64,000 bases of DNA from Clostridiaceae bacterium (GTDB lineage Bacteria; Bacillota; Clostridia; Saccharofermentanales; DTU023): positions 1-64,000 of the forward strand of contig DUVN01000029.1 in the NCBI GenBank assembly GCA_012841015.1, given 5' to 3'. The notes under the pieces were generated by a model that was given only the letters and a program-made list of their open reading frames with translations, had not been told where the DNA came from and did not search any database. Below are positions 1 to 8,416 of the stretch, piece after piece (the stretch's first letter is position 1; each line of letters begins with the position of its first letter). A program made the translations under genes and the position numbers.

Positions 1-73
1 AAGCGCAATGGCAGGGCCCGGTATTCCGTCACGATCACCGATGACGATGACCTTTTTACCGTCGAGTATGCTC
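1..73 (-). CDS. grdA: Glycine reductase selenoprotein A, N-terminal fragment
   Basis: Only the first 24 codons are inside the window. They read MSILDGKKVIVIGDRDGIPG and onward, the characteristic GrdA start. An AAGGAG site lies 8 nt upstream of the ATG. GrdA is the small selenoprotein that carries the carboxymethyl-selenoether between the substrate-specific protein B and the acetyl-phosphate-forming protein C. Its selenocysteine (usually residue 44) would fall outside the window. It is the last visible gene of the grd operon, 154 nt after trxA. That gap is long enough to hold its own promoter or a processing site. Confidence 0.9.
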
Positions 74-227
74 ATTCAATCATCTCCTTTCATTTGATCT
101 CGGGTGATCAAGGGGAACCCACCCCATCACGCGACAAAGTATTCTTGTCACGAGTATATAGTTTATCACGAAAAGGCTATCTTTGGCAGATAATGGCGCT
201 AAAGAAGGTCCATCGTGATACACGCTA

Positions 228-545
228 TTAAATGTACTTTTTTACCATATCTTCAACAGCGTCAGCTGTCGCGTCGTCCTTAACGAGCTCCTCTATTTTT
301 TCGCCGTTTTGGTAAATGGCGACGACTGGCAGCCCGAGAATTTTCTGACTGATGGCTAGGCGGCGAGCTTTCGAGGTGTTGAGTGCCGTGAAAAGGATTT
401 TGTCTCCATATTGCTCTTCAAGCGCTTCGACGTGCGGCTTCAGCGCGGCACAGGGGACACATCCGTCGCCGTAAAAATCAACGAGGATCGTGCCTTCACC
501 TTGGAGGACGATTTCATCAAAGTTTTTTCTGTCAAGTTCTAACAT
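228..545 (-). CDS. trxA: Thioredoxin of the glycine reductase system
   Basis: A 105-residue thioredoxin fold. The active site reads GDGCVPC (Cys29, Cys32) in place of the usual WCGPC. GCVPC is typical of thioredoxins encoded with glycine reductase in amino-acid-fermenting Clostridia. It passes electrons from TrxB to selenoprotein A to reduce the oxidised Sec/Cys pair after each turnover. The track ORF starts 11 codons upstream. The start MLELDRKNF is preferred because GGAAGG lies just ahead of it. It lies between trxB and grdA, 251 nt after trxB, with a terminator-like hairpin in that gap. Confidence 0.9.
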   Translation of the reverse strand: MLELDRKNFDEIVLQGEGTILVDFYGDGCVPCAALKPHVEALEEQYGDKILFTALNTSKARRLAISQKILGLPVVAIYQNGEKIEELVKDDATADAVEDMVKKYI

Positions 546-617
546 ATGTATTTCCTTCCTAATCTGATTCCAGATCAAATTATATCTTCAAAAAGCGAAC
601 GGCGCCTTTCACTATAA

Positions 618-649
618 AACGAATCCGCGTGATGAGAAGCGGTTTCGTT
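618..649 (-). terminator. Hairpin between trxB and trxA, possible attenuating terminator
   Basis: Arms of 11 nt with one mismatch (AACGAATCCGC / GCGGTTTCGTT) enclose a 10-nt loop. On the minus strand the stem is followed by GTTTTATAG, a weak U-tract. It could set trxA-grdA apart from the upstream grd genes by partial termination or by protecting an RNA end. This is inferred from shape only. Confidence 0.4.
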
Positions 650-796
650 CATGCGGTTTACATAGCATCCAAAATCTGTCACCGCTCTACTCGCCATCGA
701 TGCGTATCAAACGGATATGGCACGAGACGCTTTTCAACTTTTGTTAAGCAGAGATGAGACGGTGGTTCGCCTTTCTCACCTCTGCCATACTTTTTC

Positions 797-1753
797 CTAT
801 CCGATGACGCCAGAGGCGAGATCGTGCTCTACCTGCATGGCGGCAATCGCGCCGTCCGCACAAGCCGTAACGACTTGGCGCAGAGGTGTTTTACGGACAT
901 CGCCTGCGGCGTAGACGCCTAGGAGACTTGTCCGCATCGACTCATCTGTCAGGATATAGTCGTACTCCGTGTCGATTTTATCGAGGAAAAGCTGGGAATT
1001 CGGTAAGAATCCGATAAACACGAATACACCAAACATCCCGTCGTCGGGATCGGCCTCGACGAGGCGCTCCTCGCCCGTCTTCGTATCTTTGACCGTCATT
1101 CCGGAGAGGATACCGTCGCCGTGCAGTCCGACGACCACGGAATTCCACATAAACTCGATCTTGTCGTTTGCGAATGCGCGTTCGCGGATCGACTCAACGG
1201 CGCGAAGTTCATCGCGGCGGTGGATGATCGTGACTTTTCGCGCGAATTTCGTCAGATAGATCGCCTCTTCAACGGCCGTATCGCCGCCACCGACAACGAA
1301 CACCTCGAAATCCTCAAAAAACGACCCGTCGCATGTCGCACAGTAAGAGACACCGCGTCCGGTGAATTCAGCTTCGCCGGGACATCCGATCAGCCGCGGG
1401 TGAGCGCCCGTCGCAATGATAACAGCTTTCGATTCGTAGACGCCGCGGCGCGTATGGACGCGTTTCACTTTGCCTTCGAGCTCAACTTCCGTGACGTTTG
1501 CGCTTAAGCGCTCGACGCCGAAGTGCGCAACTTGCGCCGTCATGCGTGCGATCAGCTCGGCACCGCTTTCAATCTTATCGGGGCCCGACAGGCCACCGGG
1601 GAAATTTTCTATTTCGGATGTGATGGCGATTTGACCACCGTCCTGACCTTTTTCGATCAGGAGCGTATCGAGTCTAGAACGTCCTGCGTAAATGCCTGCT
1701 GTCAGACCGGCGGGGCCCGCTCCGATGATGATGAGATCGTACAATTTTTCCAT
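797..1753 (-). CDS. trxB: Thioredoxin reductase
   Basis: A 318-residue flavoprotein of the low-Mr thioredoxin reductase family. It has an N-terminal FAD-binding GAGPAG (about residues 11-16), a redox CATC pair (Cys138/Cys141), an NADPH-binding GGGDTAVEEA and a C-terminal AAGDVR FAD motif. It reduces TrxA with NAD(P)H or a related donor for glycine reductase. The track start at 1807 would overlap grdB. The start MEKLYDLIIIG at 1753 has AGGAAGG and AAAGG upstream and gives the usual family N-terminus. It follows grdB by 43 nt and is probably co-transcribed. Confidence 0.93.
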   Translation of the reverse strand: MEKLYDLIIIGAGPAGLTAGIYAGRSRLDTLLIEKGQDGGQIAITSEIENFPGGLSGPDKIESGAELIARMTAQVAHFGVERLSANVTEVELEGKVKRVHTRRGVYESKAVIIATGAHPRLIGCPGEAEFTGRGVSYCATCDGSFFEDFEVFVVGGGDTAVEEAIYLTKFARKVTIIHRRDELRAVESIRERAFANDKIEFMWNSVVVGLHGDGILSGMTVKDTKTGEERLVEADPDDGMFGVFVFIGFLPNSQLFLDKIDTEYDYILTDESMRTSLLGVYAAGDVRKTPLRQVVTACADGAIAAMQVEHDLASGVIG

Positions 1754-1796
1754 AAAACCTTTGCCTTCCTGAAATCTCCGGATAGCAGCCACCAAT

Positions 1797-3107
1797 TTAG
1801 ACTTCAAATATCGTCTGGTCGTCGACTTCCGTGGACAGCGCCTCGAGCGCCTTGTCGACCAGCTTGCGCCTCAGTGCGTATTCTTCATCAAGGGGGAGTT
1901 CCGGATTGCCCAACGGGTGCGGAATCGCGATTGTTGGGACGATACGGTTCGCGCCGACCGTCATGGAGATCGGGGTGACCGTACACATGTGTACCACAGG
2001 GATACCTGTTCTTTCAATTTCTTTGACCATTGTTGCACCGCAACGTGTACAAGTTCCTCAGGTCGATGTGAGAATCACGGCATCTACTTCATAGGAGTGA
2101 AGTTTCTCCGCGATCTCGGCAGCATATTTCTTCGCTGAGGCGACGGCTGTGCCGTTTCCGGTGGTCGAGTAGAACCAATCGTGAAGTTTGCCGATTTTGC
2201 CTTCTTTTTCGTACTGACGCAGAACGTCGACGGGAATGACACGGTCGGCATCCTCGTTGGCATACACGGGGTCGTGACCGCCGTGAGCCGTTTCGAATGT
2301 TTCGCTCGTCAGATCATCAACACCCTCGATGTTATAGCTTCCATATTTTGAAGCAGAAGAACTCTCAATGCGATCAGGGTTACCCTTCGGGACGATACCA
2401 CCTGAAGTCACGATGGCGATGTTTGCCTTCGTCATGTCGACGATAGCGGGCATCGGGGGCACGCGATCGAATGTGGGCATCGGGTATTCCGTCTCGAACG
2501 GCTTGCCTGCGATCTTCTTAAGCAGCATCTCAAGGGCGCGCGTACTTCCGCGCTTCTTATCGAAGAAGTTTCTGCGGACGCCGTCAGGGATGTATCCATC
2601 TTCGACGGATGCGCCGATGCGTTCACCTTTAACGAGTTTGAGTGCGAGTTTCGCCATCGCGGGGACAGCTTTTCTCATGCCGCCGGCGTTATTCGCCGTG
2701 GAGATGATCAAGACCTTCGTGCGGAACATATCGGCACCGGGGTTCTCGACGTACATACCTGTCAGGACGGGAATGCCGAGCTCCGTTTTTACGGCATCGC
2801 AGATGGTGCCGCAGGCGACGCCGTAACGTCCGGCGTTAAAGGCAGGGCCGGCGATGAACAGGTCGGGGGATTCTTCTCTGACCATATCGAGGACCGTCTT
2901 TGTGGCGACCTCGAGATTCTCGTTGAACCAAGAGTCTCCGCAGACAATCGTCGCGACGATTTCCGCCTCATCTTTGAACTGCTTGGTGAAGGCAAGTCCC
3001 GGACCTGCGGGACCTTTGCGCTTTTCCGCGGGGATGTGCGCCATTTCTTCGCCGCCGACTTGACCGAAGAACTGGTTGATGTAATGGACAACTTTAAATT
3101 TGCTCAT
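1797..3107 (-). CDS. grdB: Glycine reductase protein B, selenocysteine-containing subunit
   Basis: The track splits this gene into 2058..3107 and 1797..2030, with an in-frame TGA at 2058-2060 between them. Read as selenocysteine, the join is TST-U-GTCTRCGATMVKEIE. It gives a 436-residue protein with Sec at 350, the position and UxxCxxC context known for GrdB. The product is the substrate-specific selenoprotein that attacks the glycine Schiff base held on the GrdE pyruvoyl group. A short hairpin follows the UGA (listed separately). It starts 11 nt after grdE, with an AGGAGG site. Sec reading also needs selA/selB/selC elsewhere in the genome; these are not in the window. Confidence 0.93.
2032..2044 (-). 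promoter_or_regulatory. Candidate bacterial SECIS hairpin of grdB
   Basis: Immediately 3' of the UGA on the minus strand, after 13 nt, lies GTTGC-GGT-GCAAC. This is a perfect 5-bp stem with a GGT loop. Bacterial SECIS elements lie about 15-25 nt after the UGA and present a small G/U-containing loop to SelB, so size and spacing fit. No folding program was run. Confidence 0.55.
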
Positions 3108-3118
3108 TGTATCCTCCT

Positions 3119-4402
3119 TTATCGTGCGCTCATGCGGTTGAAGCCCATCTCATTTGTCGCTCCCGTGATGATCTGGAGCTCGGCTTCGATGGAACCGTCA
3201 GGCCGCAGCGACCCGGCGTGACCGCCGGCTACTGTGTCGACATAGTCGAGCGTGCCGATGACGCGATCGAGCGGTGGCAAAATGACGACTTCGTTTGCGT
3301 TTCCGCCTGTGACGACGGCATTCGCAAGTTCGTCCGCGTCAGCCAGCGACTGGCTCTTGCCGTCTTGTCCGGCATACTCGTCTGTGATGATGACTGTCTT
3401 GATGCCCTGTTTTTCGAGCTTCGTGCAGTTCATGATCAAGTCTGTGTCGGGGTTTCCAAAGCCTTCCTGTGAGATGATCGCCGCATCAAGCGAGAGGTAG
3501 CTAGCCATCTTGGAAGTCCAGTCCGAGGAACGGATCTTATCATCTAGGTAGACGTTTTCGTTTGTGATGATGGTCCCGACGAAGTTGATCTTTTTGCCGT
3601 GAACGGCGAGCAGATCGTGGATGACGGGATTATTCTGGTGGTGGTACGTCGTGTTTTTGTCACACGCCGACACACAGTTGCCGGAGACAATGGCGCCGTC
3701 CATCACTTCTGTGGCGCTGATCATCGTAGACAGTGTGCGCTTTGCGTCTACCCCGTATACGTACGTGTCGTGTAAGAGCCCCTGGCTTTGTAGCATCATG
3801 ACGTACCCGACACGCGGCAAATGTTTCCACTCTTCTTTAAATGTTTCTGCGACGGTCGGCGTCTCGTAGATGACAGTTTCGTCTGGCACGAGATCTCTTG
3901 CCAATTCACCGATCGCAACAGCTGTTCTCAACCCTGCAAGCCGTGCGGCAGCCTCATACTCGTGCTGTTTGAAGTTATCAACAGGCTCCATGACGAGCAC
4001 GAGATTGTGCAGTTTTGAGAAAGGCGTGTAATCTGCTCCGACACCTGTCATATCGATGATTCCCTCTTGGAAACCGACGATCGGACCTGCCGTGACGACT
4101 GCCATGCCGCGGAGCACATGTGTTTTGCCTGAGCCGACAGTGTTGACCTTTGAAATCATGCCCGGAAAGACACCGCCGCTACCCTCGACTTTAACGCGAG
4201 GCTCAATCACATCTTTAACAGGCGTGATACGAATGCTCTCGCCTGGCGTTGCGATCTCAAAATGTGCGGACTTGATGAGGGGGTCTTCCAATACGGGCTC
4301 GAGCAACGGCTCAGGGTTGACAATGAGGATACCGTCTTCGACCGCGTTGTAATCGCCGAATCGGATGCCCTTGATGTCAATGTAGCCCACTTCTAGTTTC
4401 AC
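3119..4402 (-). CDS. grdE: Glycine reductase protein B proprotein, pyruvoyl-type subunits
   Basis: A 427-residue protein matching GrdE in length and content. In this family the proprotein is cleaved at a Cys, which becomes an N-terminal pyruvoyl group that binds glycine as a Schiff base. The candidate is Cys243 in SGNCVSACDKN, next to the position known for Eubacterium acidaminophilum GrdE. GTG start with GAGGTG upstream. It lies between grdX and grdB and is spaced for translation from one message. Confidence 0.93.
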   Translation of the reverse strand: MKLEVGYIDIKGIRFGDYNAVEDGILIVNPEPLLEPVLEDPLIKSAHFEIATPGESIRITPVKDVIEPRVKVEGSGGVFPGMISKVNTVGSGKTHVLRGMAVVTAGPIVGFQEGIIDMTGVGADYTPFSKLHNLVLVMEPVDNFKQHEYEAAARLAGLRTAVAIGELARDLVPDETVIYETPTVAETFKEEWKHLPRVGYVMMLQSQGLLHDTYVYGVDAKRTLSTMISATEVMDGAIVSGNCVSACDKNTTYHHQNNPVIHDLLAVHGKKINFVGTIITNENVYLDDKIRSSDWTSKMASYLSLDAAIISQEGFGNPDTDLIMNCTKLEKQGIKTVIITDEYAGQDGKSQSLADADELANAVVTGGNANEVVILPPLDRVIGTLDYVDTVAGGHAGSLRPDGSIEAELQIITGATNEMGFNRMSAR

Positions 4403-4443
4403 GTTCTCACCTCTTTTTCTGTTTTTATGGACGGATTCGTGAT

Positions 4444-4845
4444 CTAAACCCGCCCTATTGCCTCGACCGACGGCAACGCACTCTCGATCAGGCTCAGATC
4501 AATTATCTGAAAATCTCGATCAATCGAGGGCTTAGTCGGTTCAAGGCGTTCTCGTGATTGACTGATGATCTGCAAAGCAAACTCAACGAGCTCAAGTGAC
4601 GTCGTATCGATCGCCGAACCTTTGCTCGTCGAGACCATGACAGAACGATATGGCGTTTCCCAAGGTTTGACACTTCCTGCAAGAGGGGCTGTCAACACAC
4701 GATGATGCTGATGAACGAGATCGCGGACCGTTTCGATCACATCACGATCGCTGCCATACTCTAAAAAAACGACGCGGCAACGCTCGCCGAAAGCATCGGC
4801 GACCATCGGGTTGTTCGTTACGACCTGATACTTGTTCGCATGCAA
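4444..4845 (-). CDS. grdX: GrdX family protein
   Basis: A small protein of unknown biochemistry that commonly leads grd operons. The N-terminal core reads ANKYQVVTNNPMV. The track places the start at a GTG at 4890. However, a good promoter has its -10 at 4896-4901, so transcription would begin at about 4890, on top of that codon. A TTG at 4845 has GGAG 11 nt upstream and gives the family's usual short N-terminus (133 residues). I take the TTG start. First gene of the operon. Confidence 0.75.
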   Translation of the reverse strand: MHANKYQVVTNNPMVADAFGERCRVVFLEYGSDRDVIETVRDLVHQHHRVLTAPLAGSVKPWETPYRSVMVSTSKGSAIDTTSLELVEFALQIISQSRERLEPTKPSIDRDFQIIDLSLIESALPSVEAIGRV

Positions 4846-4895
4846 TGTCTCTTGTTCTCCGCCAAGCGTCAATCGACAAAAGTTCACCACGTCTT

Positions 4896-4923
4896 ATTAT
4901 CTCAAACAAGAGAATAATTGCAA
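4896..4923 (-). promoter_or_regulatory. Predicted promoter of the grd operon
   Basis: On the minus strand, TTGCAA (4918-4923) and GATAAT (4896-4901) are separated by 16 nt, a near-consensus sigma-A pair. The predicted start is near 4889, just upstream of grdX. No glycine riboswitch was recognised between it and the gene. Confidence 0.55.
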
Positions 4924-5263
4924 GTGAAAAACCCACAAACAAAGACATAAACAAACGCTTAGCGCTGTATGCTGTATAGAGACACCGCATATATGCTTTT
5001 TGTCTATCCTTCAAGATGAGGAATATTCATACAAGACAGAACGCACCTGACTATTCAGAGCTCGCCAGATTAGAGAGAATGGACGATGTGTCAGAGTTAA
5101 CTAAACGACCAGTGTTTCTCTCTTGTCTGTTGACTTTGTCATTCAGATTTAGTGTAGTGTCACTCATCTCATTCGTTACGGTAAATGTAAAGAAGGGTCA
5201 AGCGTGTTAGAATGGGGAAGCCAATAGAGTGAAACAAAAATAGAATTTATCTAGGAGGACACC
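4924..5263. other. Divergent intergenic region, grd operon / rubrerythrin
   Basis: Holds no convincing gene. The two track ORFs here (4742..5014 and 5016..5210) have no ribosome binding site or family character. On the plus strand TTGACT (5130-5135) and TGTAGT (5153-5158), spaced by 17, form a weak promoter candidate for the rubrerythrin gene. Confidence 0.4.
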
Positions 5264-5848
5264 ATGTCATTAAAAGGAACAAAGACGGCAAAAAATCTGA
5301 TGATTTCCTTTGCTGGAGAAGCTCAAGCTACTTTCCGCTACAATGTAGCGGCCAAACAGGCCAAAAAAGAGGGCTACGTTCAGATCCAAAATATTTTCGA
5401 AGAGACAGCTCGTAATGAAGTTGAGCACGGCAAACGCTTTTACAAGTTCTTGCGCGAAGATTTTGAACCGGACGAAGCTGTGAATGTCAACTGGGACTAT
5501 CCCGTCACCTACTCCAATACGGTGGACAACTTGCAAAGCGCGATCAATGGTGAGCACGGTGAGGCGAACACCATGTATCCTGAATTTGCCGACATTGCTG
5601 AAGAGGAAGGTTTCCCGGAGATCGCCTACGTGTGGCGCGAGATCGCTGAAGTCGAAGAGGCACACGAAATCCGCTTCCGGAAGCTGCTTGACAATATCAA
5701 GGCTGGCCGAGTTTTCGAGCGCGATGAGGAAGTTGTCTGGAAGTGCAATAACTGTGGTTACCTGCACACAGGTAAGTCAGCTCCTGATCGCTGTCCCGCT
5801 TGCGATCATGAGCAGGAGTACTTTGAGCTCTTCGTCGAGACGTACTGA
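5264..5848 (+). CDS. rbr: Rubrerythrin
   Basis: A 194-residue non-haem iron peroxidase for anaerobes, reducing hydrogen peroxide in the cytoplasm. The N-terminal four-helix ferritin-like domain carries the di-iron ligands (EETARNEVEH; later EVEEAHEIRF). The C-terminal rubredoxin-like domain shows CNNCGYLH and CPACDHE. AGGAGG lies ahead of the ATG. It stands alone, opposite the grd operon. It is a distinct paralogue of the rubrerythrin at 30991..31533. The electron donor is not identified. Confidence 0.93.
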   Translation: MSLKGTKTAKNLMISFAGEAQATFRYNVAAKQAKKEGYVQIQNIFEETARNEVEHGKRFYKFLREDFEPDEAVNVNWDYPVTYSNTVDNLQSAINGEHGEANTMYPEFADIAEEEGFPEIAYVWREIAEVEEAHEIRFRKLLDNIKAGRVFERDEEVVWKCNNCGYLHTGKSAPDRCPACDHEQEYFELFVETY

Positions 5849-5875
5849 TTCGATTGAAATGGAAAACGGTTGACG

Positions 5876-6276
5876 GGGCTGTCTCAAAACGGCTCATCCA
5901 AAGTAAGTAGAAAGTGCCCCGCCGACCGTTTTTAGAAGAAGGCTAGCCTTCTTCTAAAAACGGAACCCCCTGAGGTTCTGAGGGAAGAGGAAGGAATCTA
6001 CTCCTGACACACTGGACTTGACTTATTCTCAAGTAGCTTGTGGTCAATATTTACGCTTTGAGTAACAGTGTTTTACCTAAAGCGTTATTTTTGACCAGAT
6101 TCGCGCGATTTTCAGTGGTATCTGGTCAAAATTTCCACCTTGGGTAACGGTTTCTTTCCAAAAGTGTATTTTTTGTCCATTTTCGAGCCCTTTCCACTGG
6201 TTAGTGGTCAAAAAATACACCTTGGGTAATGGCTTCTTGCCTAAAACGTCATTTTTGACCAACTTAGCAAGCTAAT
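5876..6276 (-). repeat. Composite palindromic repeat element, copy 1 (reverse orientation)
   Basis: Non-coding, about 400 bp. Read on the minus strand it begins with TTAGCTTGCTAAGTTGGTC. Next comes an array at 6042-6260 of three units at an exact 82-bp period, each a 55-bp imperfect palindrome (GGTCAAAAATgACgcTTTaGG ... CAAgGTGTAAATtTTGaCC) plus a 27-bp linker. It ends in GAGCCGTTTTGAGACAGCCCC (5876-5897). The same order recurs at 28761 and 61233. This copy has an extra 38-bp perfect palindrome between the array and the terminal element. Function unknown. Confidence 0.85.
5926..5963. repeat. 38-bp perfect palindrome
   Basis: CCGTTTTTAGAAGAAGG-CTAG-CCTTCTTCTAAAAACGG is self-complementary over its full 38 nt, giving 17-bp arms around CTAG. 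It lies 78 nt after the rubrerythrin stop and may act as a bidirectional terminator. It is absent from the other two composite elements, so it may be an insertion. Confidence 0.85.
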
Positions 6277-6507
6277 CAATCGTTTCACGTCGGTTGATGC
6301 TAAGATACAAGTGGACTGACGACAATCATTAGGCCTTGAGTGCGAACGTTATTTCGAGACATCGCCGGTTTTTGGGGAGGAGTCCATAAGCCAAAACGAC
6401 TTGATCAAACTCGGAATCCCTGCTTTATACTGGAGAAATATGCGGATATTAATGTGGACTGTGTTTTTACCTAGAAGTTAGACAATTTCTATTTATATCA
6501 TTTCTCA

Positions 6508-7335
6508 TTATGCTATTATGCGACTTCTGATTTCATCAATTAATCGTTCCTTGTCATATGGTAACGTGCCTTTTATCTTAATAATATTAGTTGGATGCGT
6601 TGTATCAAATATCATTGCTCGATTAGGTTCAAGATTTTCTAAAAGTGTTATTATTTCAACTATGCGTTCACCGCCACTGGGAGGAATAAAATAACCTCTT
6701 TCGATCATCTTGTGTAATTCTGTTCCGGTAAACACTGTTAAATTCATCGTAATAACGGACCTTGGTGCAAACGTATTGATCATTTTTGCAGTTGCAACGG
6801 CGTTATCTGCCGACTGACCTTTGCCGGCAATCCCATATATTATAATTGCATTAAATGGTATTTTTGCTTCGTTAAGTTTTCTTGCTTGTTCTATTGCTTC
6901 ATTTACTGTATGACCTTTATTAATCAATTTAAGTATATCGTCTCTGCCTGTTTCAAAGCCGATATATAAAAGTCTAAGCCCCAAGTTATGAAGAATAGAA
7001 AGTTCTTCAAGAGAAAATTTTGAAATACTTCTTATGGATGCATAAGATGCCACACAAGCACAATATGGCAAGTATTTGCGAATCATTTTAAGCAACCTTT
7101 TCATTTTGTCATATCCTATTGACATAGGATCCGCACCGGTTAAGAATACTTTTTCGGTATACTTAAATCCGTGCTTCAGTTCCATTTCAATATCCGGAAA
7201 AGGAACTTCACAATATTTTTCGTCTTTATACATAGAACAAAACGCACATTTGTTATATGAACATCCTATTGTTGCCGGTAACAAGGCAGTAGTCATTTCA
7301 TCTTGCGGATAAAAAACGTTTGCACTCTTATACAT
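6508..7335 (-). CDS. Radical SAM protein of unknown function
   Basis: 275 residues. The N-terminal cluster motif reads GCSYNKCAFC, i.e. CX4CX2C rather than the common CX3CX2C. It should hold a 4Fe-4S cluster for SAM cleavage. Further radical SAM features follow: a GADPMS strand, a YIGFETG strand and IIYGIAG. AGGGG precedes the ATG. Its composition is visibly more AT-rich than its neighbours, which suggests acquisition. No partner gene is adjacent. The substrate cannot be inferred; it resembles small Elp3/HemN-like domains only in general layout. Confidence 0.75.
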   Translation of the reverse strand: MYKSANVFYPQDEMTTALLPATIGCSYNKCAFCSMYKDEKYCEVPFPDIEMELKHGFKYTEKVFLTGADPMSIGYDKMKRLLKMIRKYLPYCACVASYASIRSISKFSLEELSILHNLGLRLLYIGFETGRDDILKLINKGHTVNEAIEQARKLNEAKIPFNAIIIYGIAGKGQSADNAVATAKMINTFAPRSVITMNLTVFTGTELHKMIERGYFIPPSGGERIVEIITLLENLEPNRAMIFDTTHPTNIIKIKGTLPYDKERLIDEIRSRIIA

Positions 7336-7501
7336 ATTACAAACACCCCTTTGGCTAATGAGATAAAATTCCCACCTGCAGGTTATTTGTCCCTACAAGC
7401 TGATTTTTCACCGGTTACAGCAGAGAACAATTCCAGTTTAGTCATTAAACAGAATAATGCAAAACGAATGAGTACTCACCTGCTCATTTTTATACCATCA
7501 C

Positions 7502-8416
7502 CTAGATTTGATTCTGTACGGGCTTACCTTGATCCGCAGTGGAAGATTTCAACGAAAAGACAGAGATGATGGTAGCACCAAGCAGGATCAAGCCGCAGCC
7601 AATCCAATTGAGAAGAGAATATGATTCTTTTAGAATCAAGTATCCGACGACAATACCTGTCAGTGGTTCCAACATGGATATGACGGAAGTCGTGCTTGCT
7701 CCGACCAATACGATGGCGTGATTGAGTAAGGCAAAAGCCGCGACGCCGACCATCAGGGCAAGGATGACGGAGTAGCCCCACGCCGCAGATGTCATCCGAA
7801 GGTTAAGGAGGCCGCTTACCTGCCCGACAATAAAAGAGACGATGCTGACAAAGATGTTCGTATAAAAAGTCAGCGTGACATGATGCAGCGTGCTTAGCGT
7901 CGTATGCTCAATGCCGAGATAGATGATGGCATAACTCACGGCTGAACCTAGGGCAAGCAGTGTGCCCAAAAGGTGCGTGTCGCCCGATTTTGTAAAAAAA
8001 GTAAGCATACCCAAGAAAGCGAGAAGCAACGAAATGATCTTCCAGCTTCTCGCTTTTTCTCCGAAGAGCAAGATGTTGATCACCATGACAATAACGGGTG
8101 AGATATAATGCAAAACAGTTGCTAGACCGACACCAATGTATTGGAATGACGTATAAAGCAGTGCGGTCGTAGCGAAGTTTCCAGCAATGCTGACGAAAAG
8201 AAGCGTGAGGAGTTGCCGTTTGTTCAGTCGAAGTGAGAGTTTCATGGCTTTCGCGATCAAGAAAAGGAAGAGAACAGAAAACAAAGACCTGGTGAAGGTC
8301 ATGGTGAATCCGTTGCTCCCGCCAGCGTAAGCGAGTTTTGCGACGATAGGAGACGTGCCGAAAAGCAAGGCTGACACAATGGCAGAACTAATTCCAACTA
8401 TATTTTTCTTCTGCAT
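7502..8416 (-). CDS. EamA (DMT superfamily) transporter
   Basis: About 304 residues with ten hydrophobic segments in two similar halves, the 5+5 EamA/RhaT layout. Typical elements are GTSPIVAKLAYAGGS near the N-terminus and SMLEPLTGIVVGYLILKE in the second half. It is an integral membrane exporter or importer of small metabolites; the substrate is unknown. The track start is a GTG at 8443, but the ATG at 8416 (MQKKNIVG) has AAGGGG five to six nt upstream. It lies beside the purine block but on the far side of the GntR gene, so a link is only possible. Confidence 0.85.
   Translation of the reverse strand: MQKKNIVGISSAIVSALLFGTSPIVAKLAYAGGSNGFTMTFTRSLFSVLFLFLIAKAMKLSLRLNKRQLLTLLFVSIAGNFATTALLYTSFQYIGVGLATVLHYISPVIVMVINILLFGEKARSWKIISLLLAFLGMLTFFTKSGDTHLLGTLLALGSAVSYAIIYLGIEHTTLSTLHHVTLTFYTNIFVSIVSFIVGQVSGLLNLRMTSAAWGYSVILALMVGVAAFALLNHAIVLVGASTTSVISMLEPLTGIVVGYLILKESYSLLNWIGCGLILLGATIISVFSLKSSTADQGKPVQNQI

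Noticed and set aside
2030-2060. grdB as a pseudogene with a premature stop
   Set aside because: The UGA is at the known selenocysteine position and a hairpin follows, so it is a recoded codon.
4742-5210. Small ORFs around the grd/rubrerythrin divergent region
   Set aside because: They overlap promoter sequence or grdX in another frame and lack ribosome binding sites.
6077-6262. 61-residue minus-strand ORF
   Set aside because: It lies wholly inside the 82-bp palindromic array. 82 is not a multiple of 3, so no repeated peptide results, and there is no convincing ribosome binding site.
5876-6276. Insertion sequence remnant
   Set aside because: GGCTGTCTCAAAA-like ends occur at some insertion sequences, but no transposase fragment or target-site duplication is visible at any of the three copies. 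A MITE origin remains possible.
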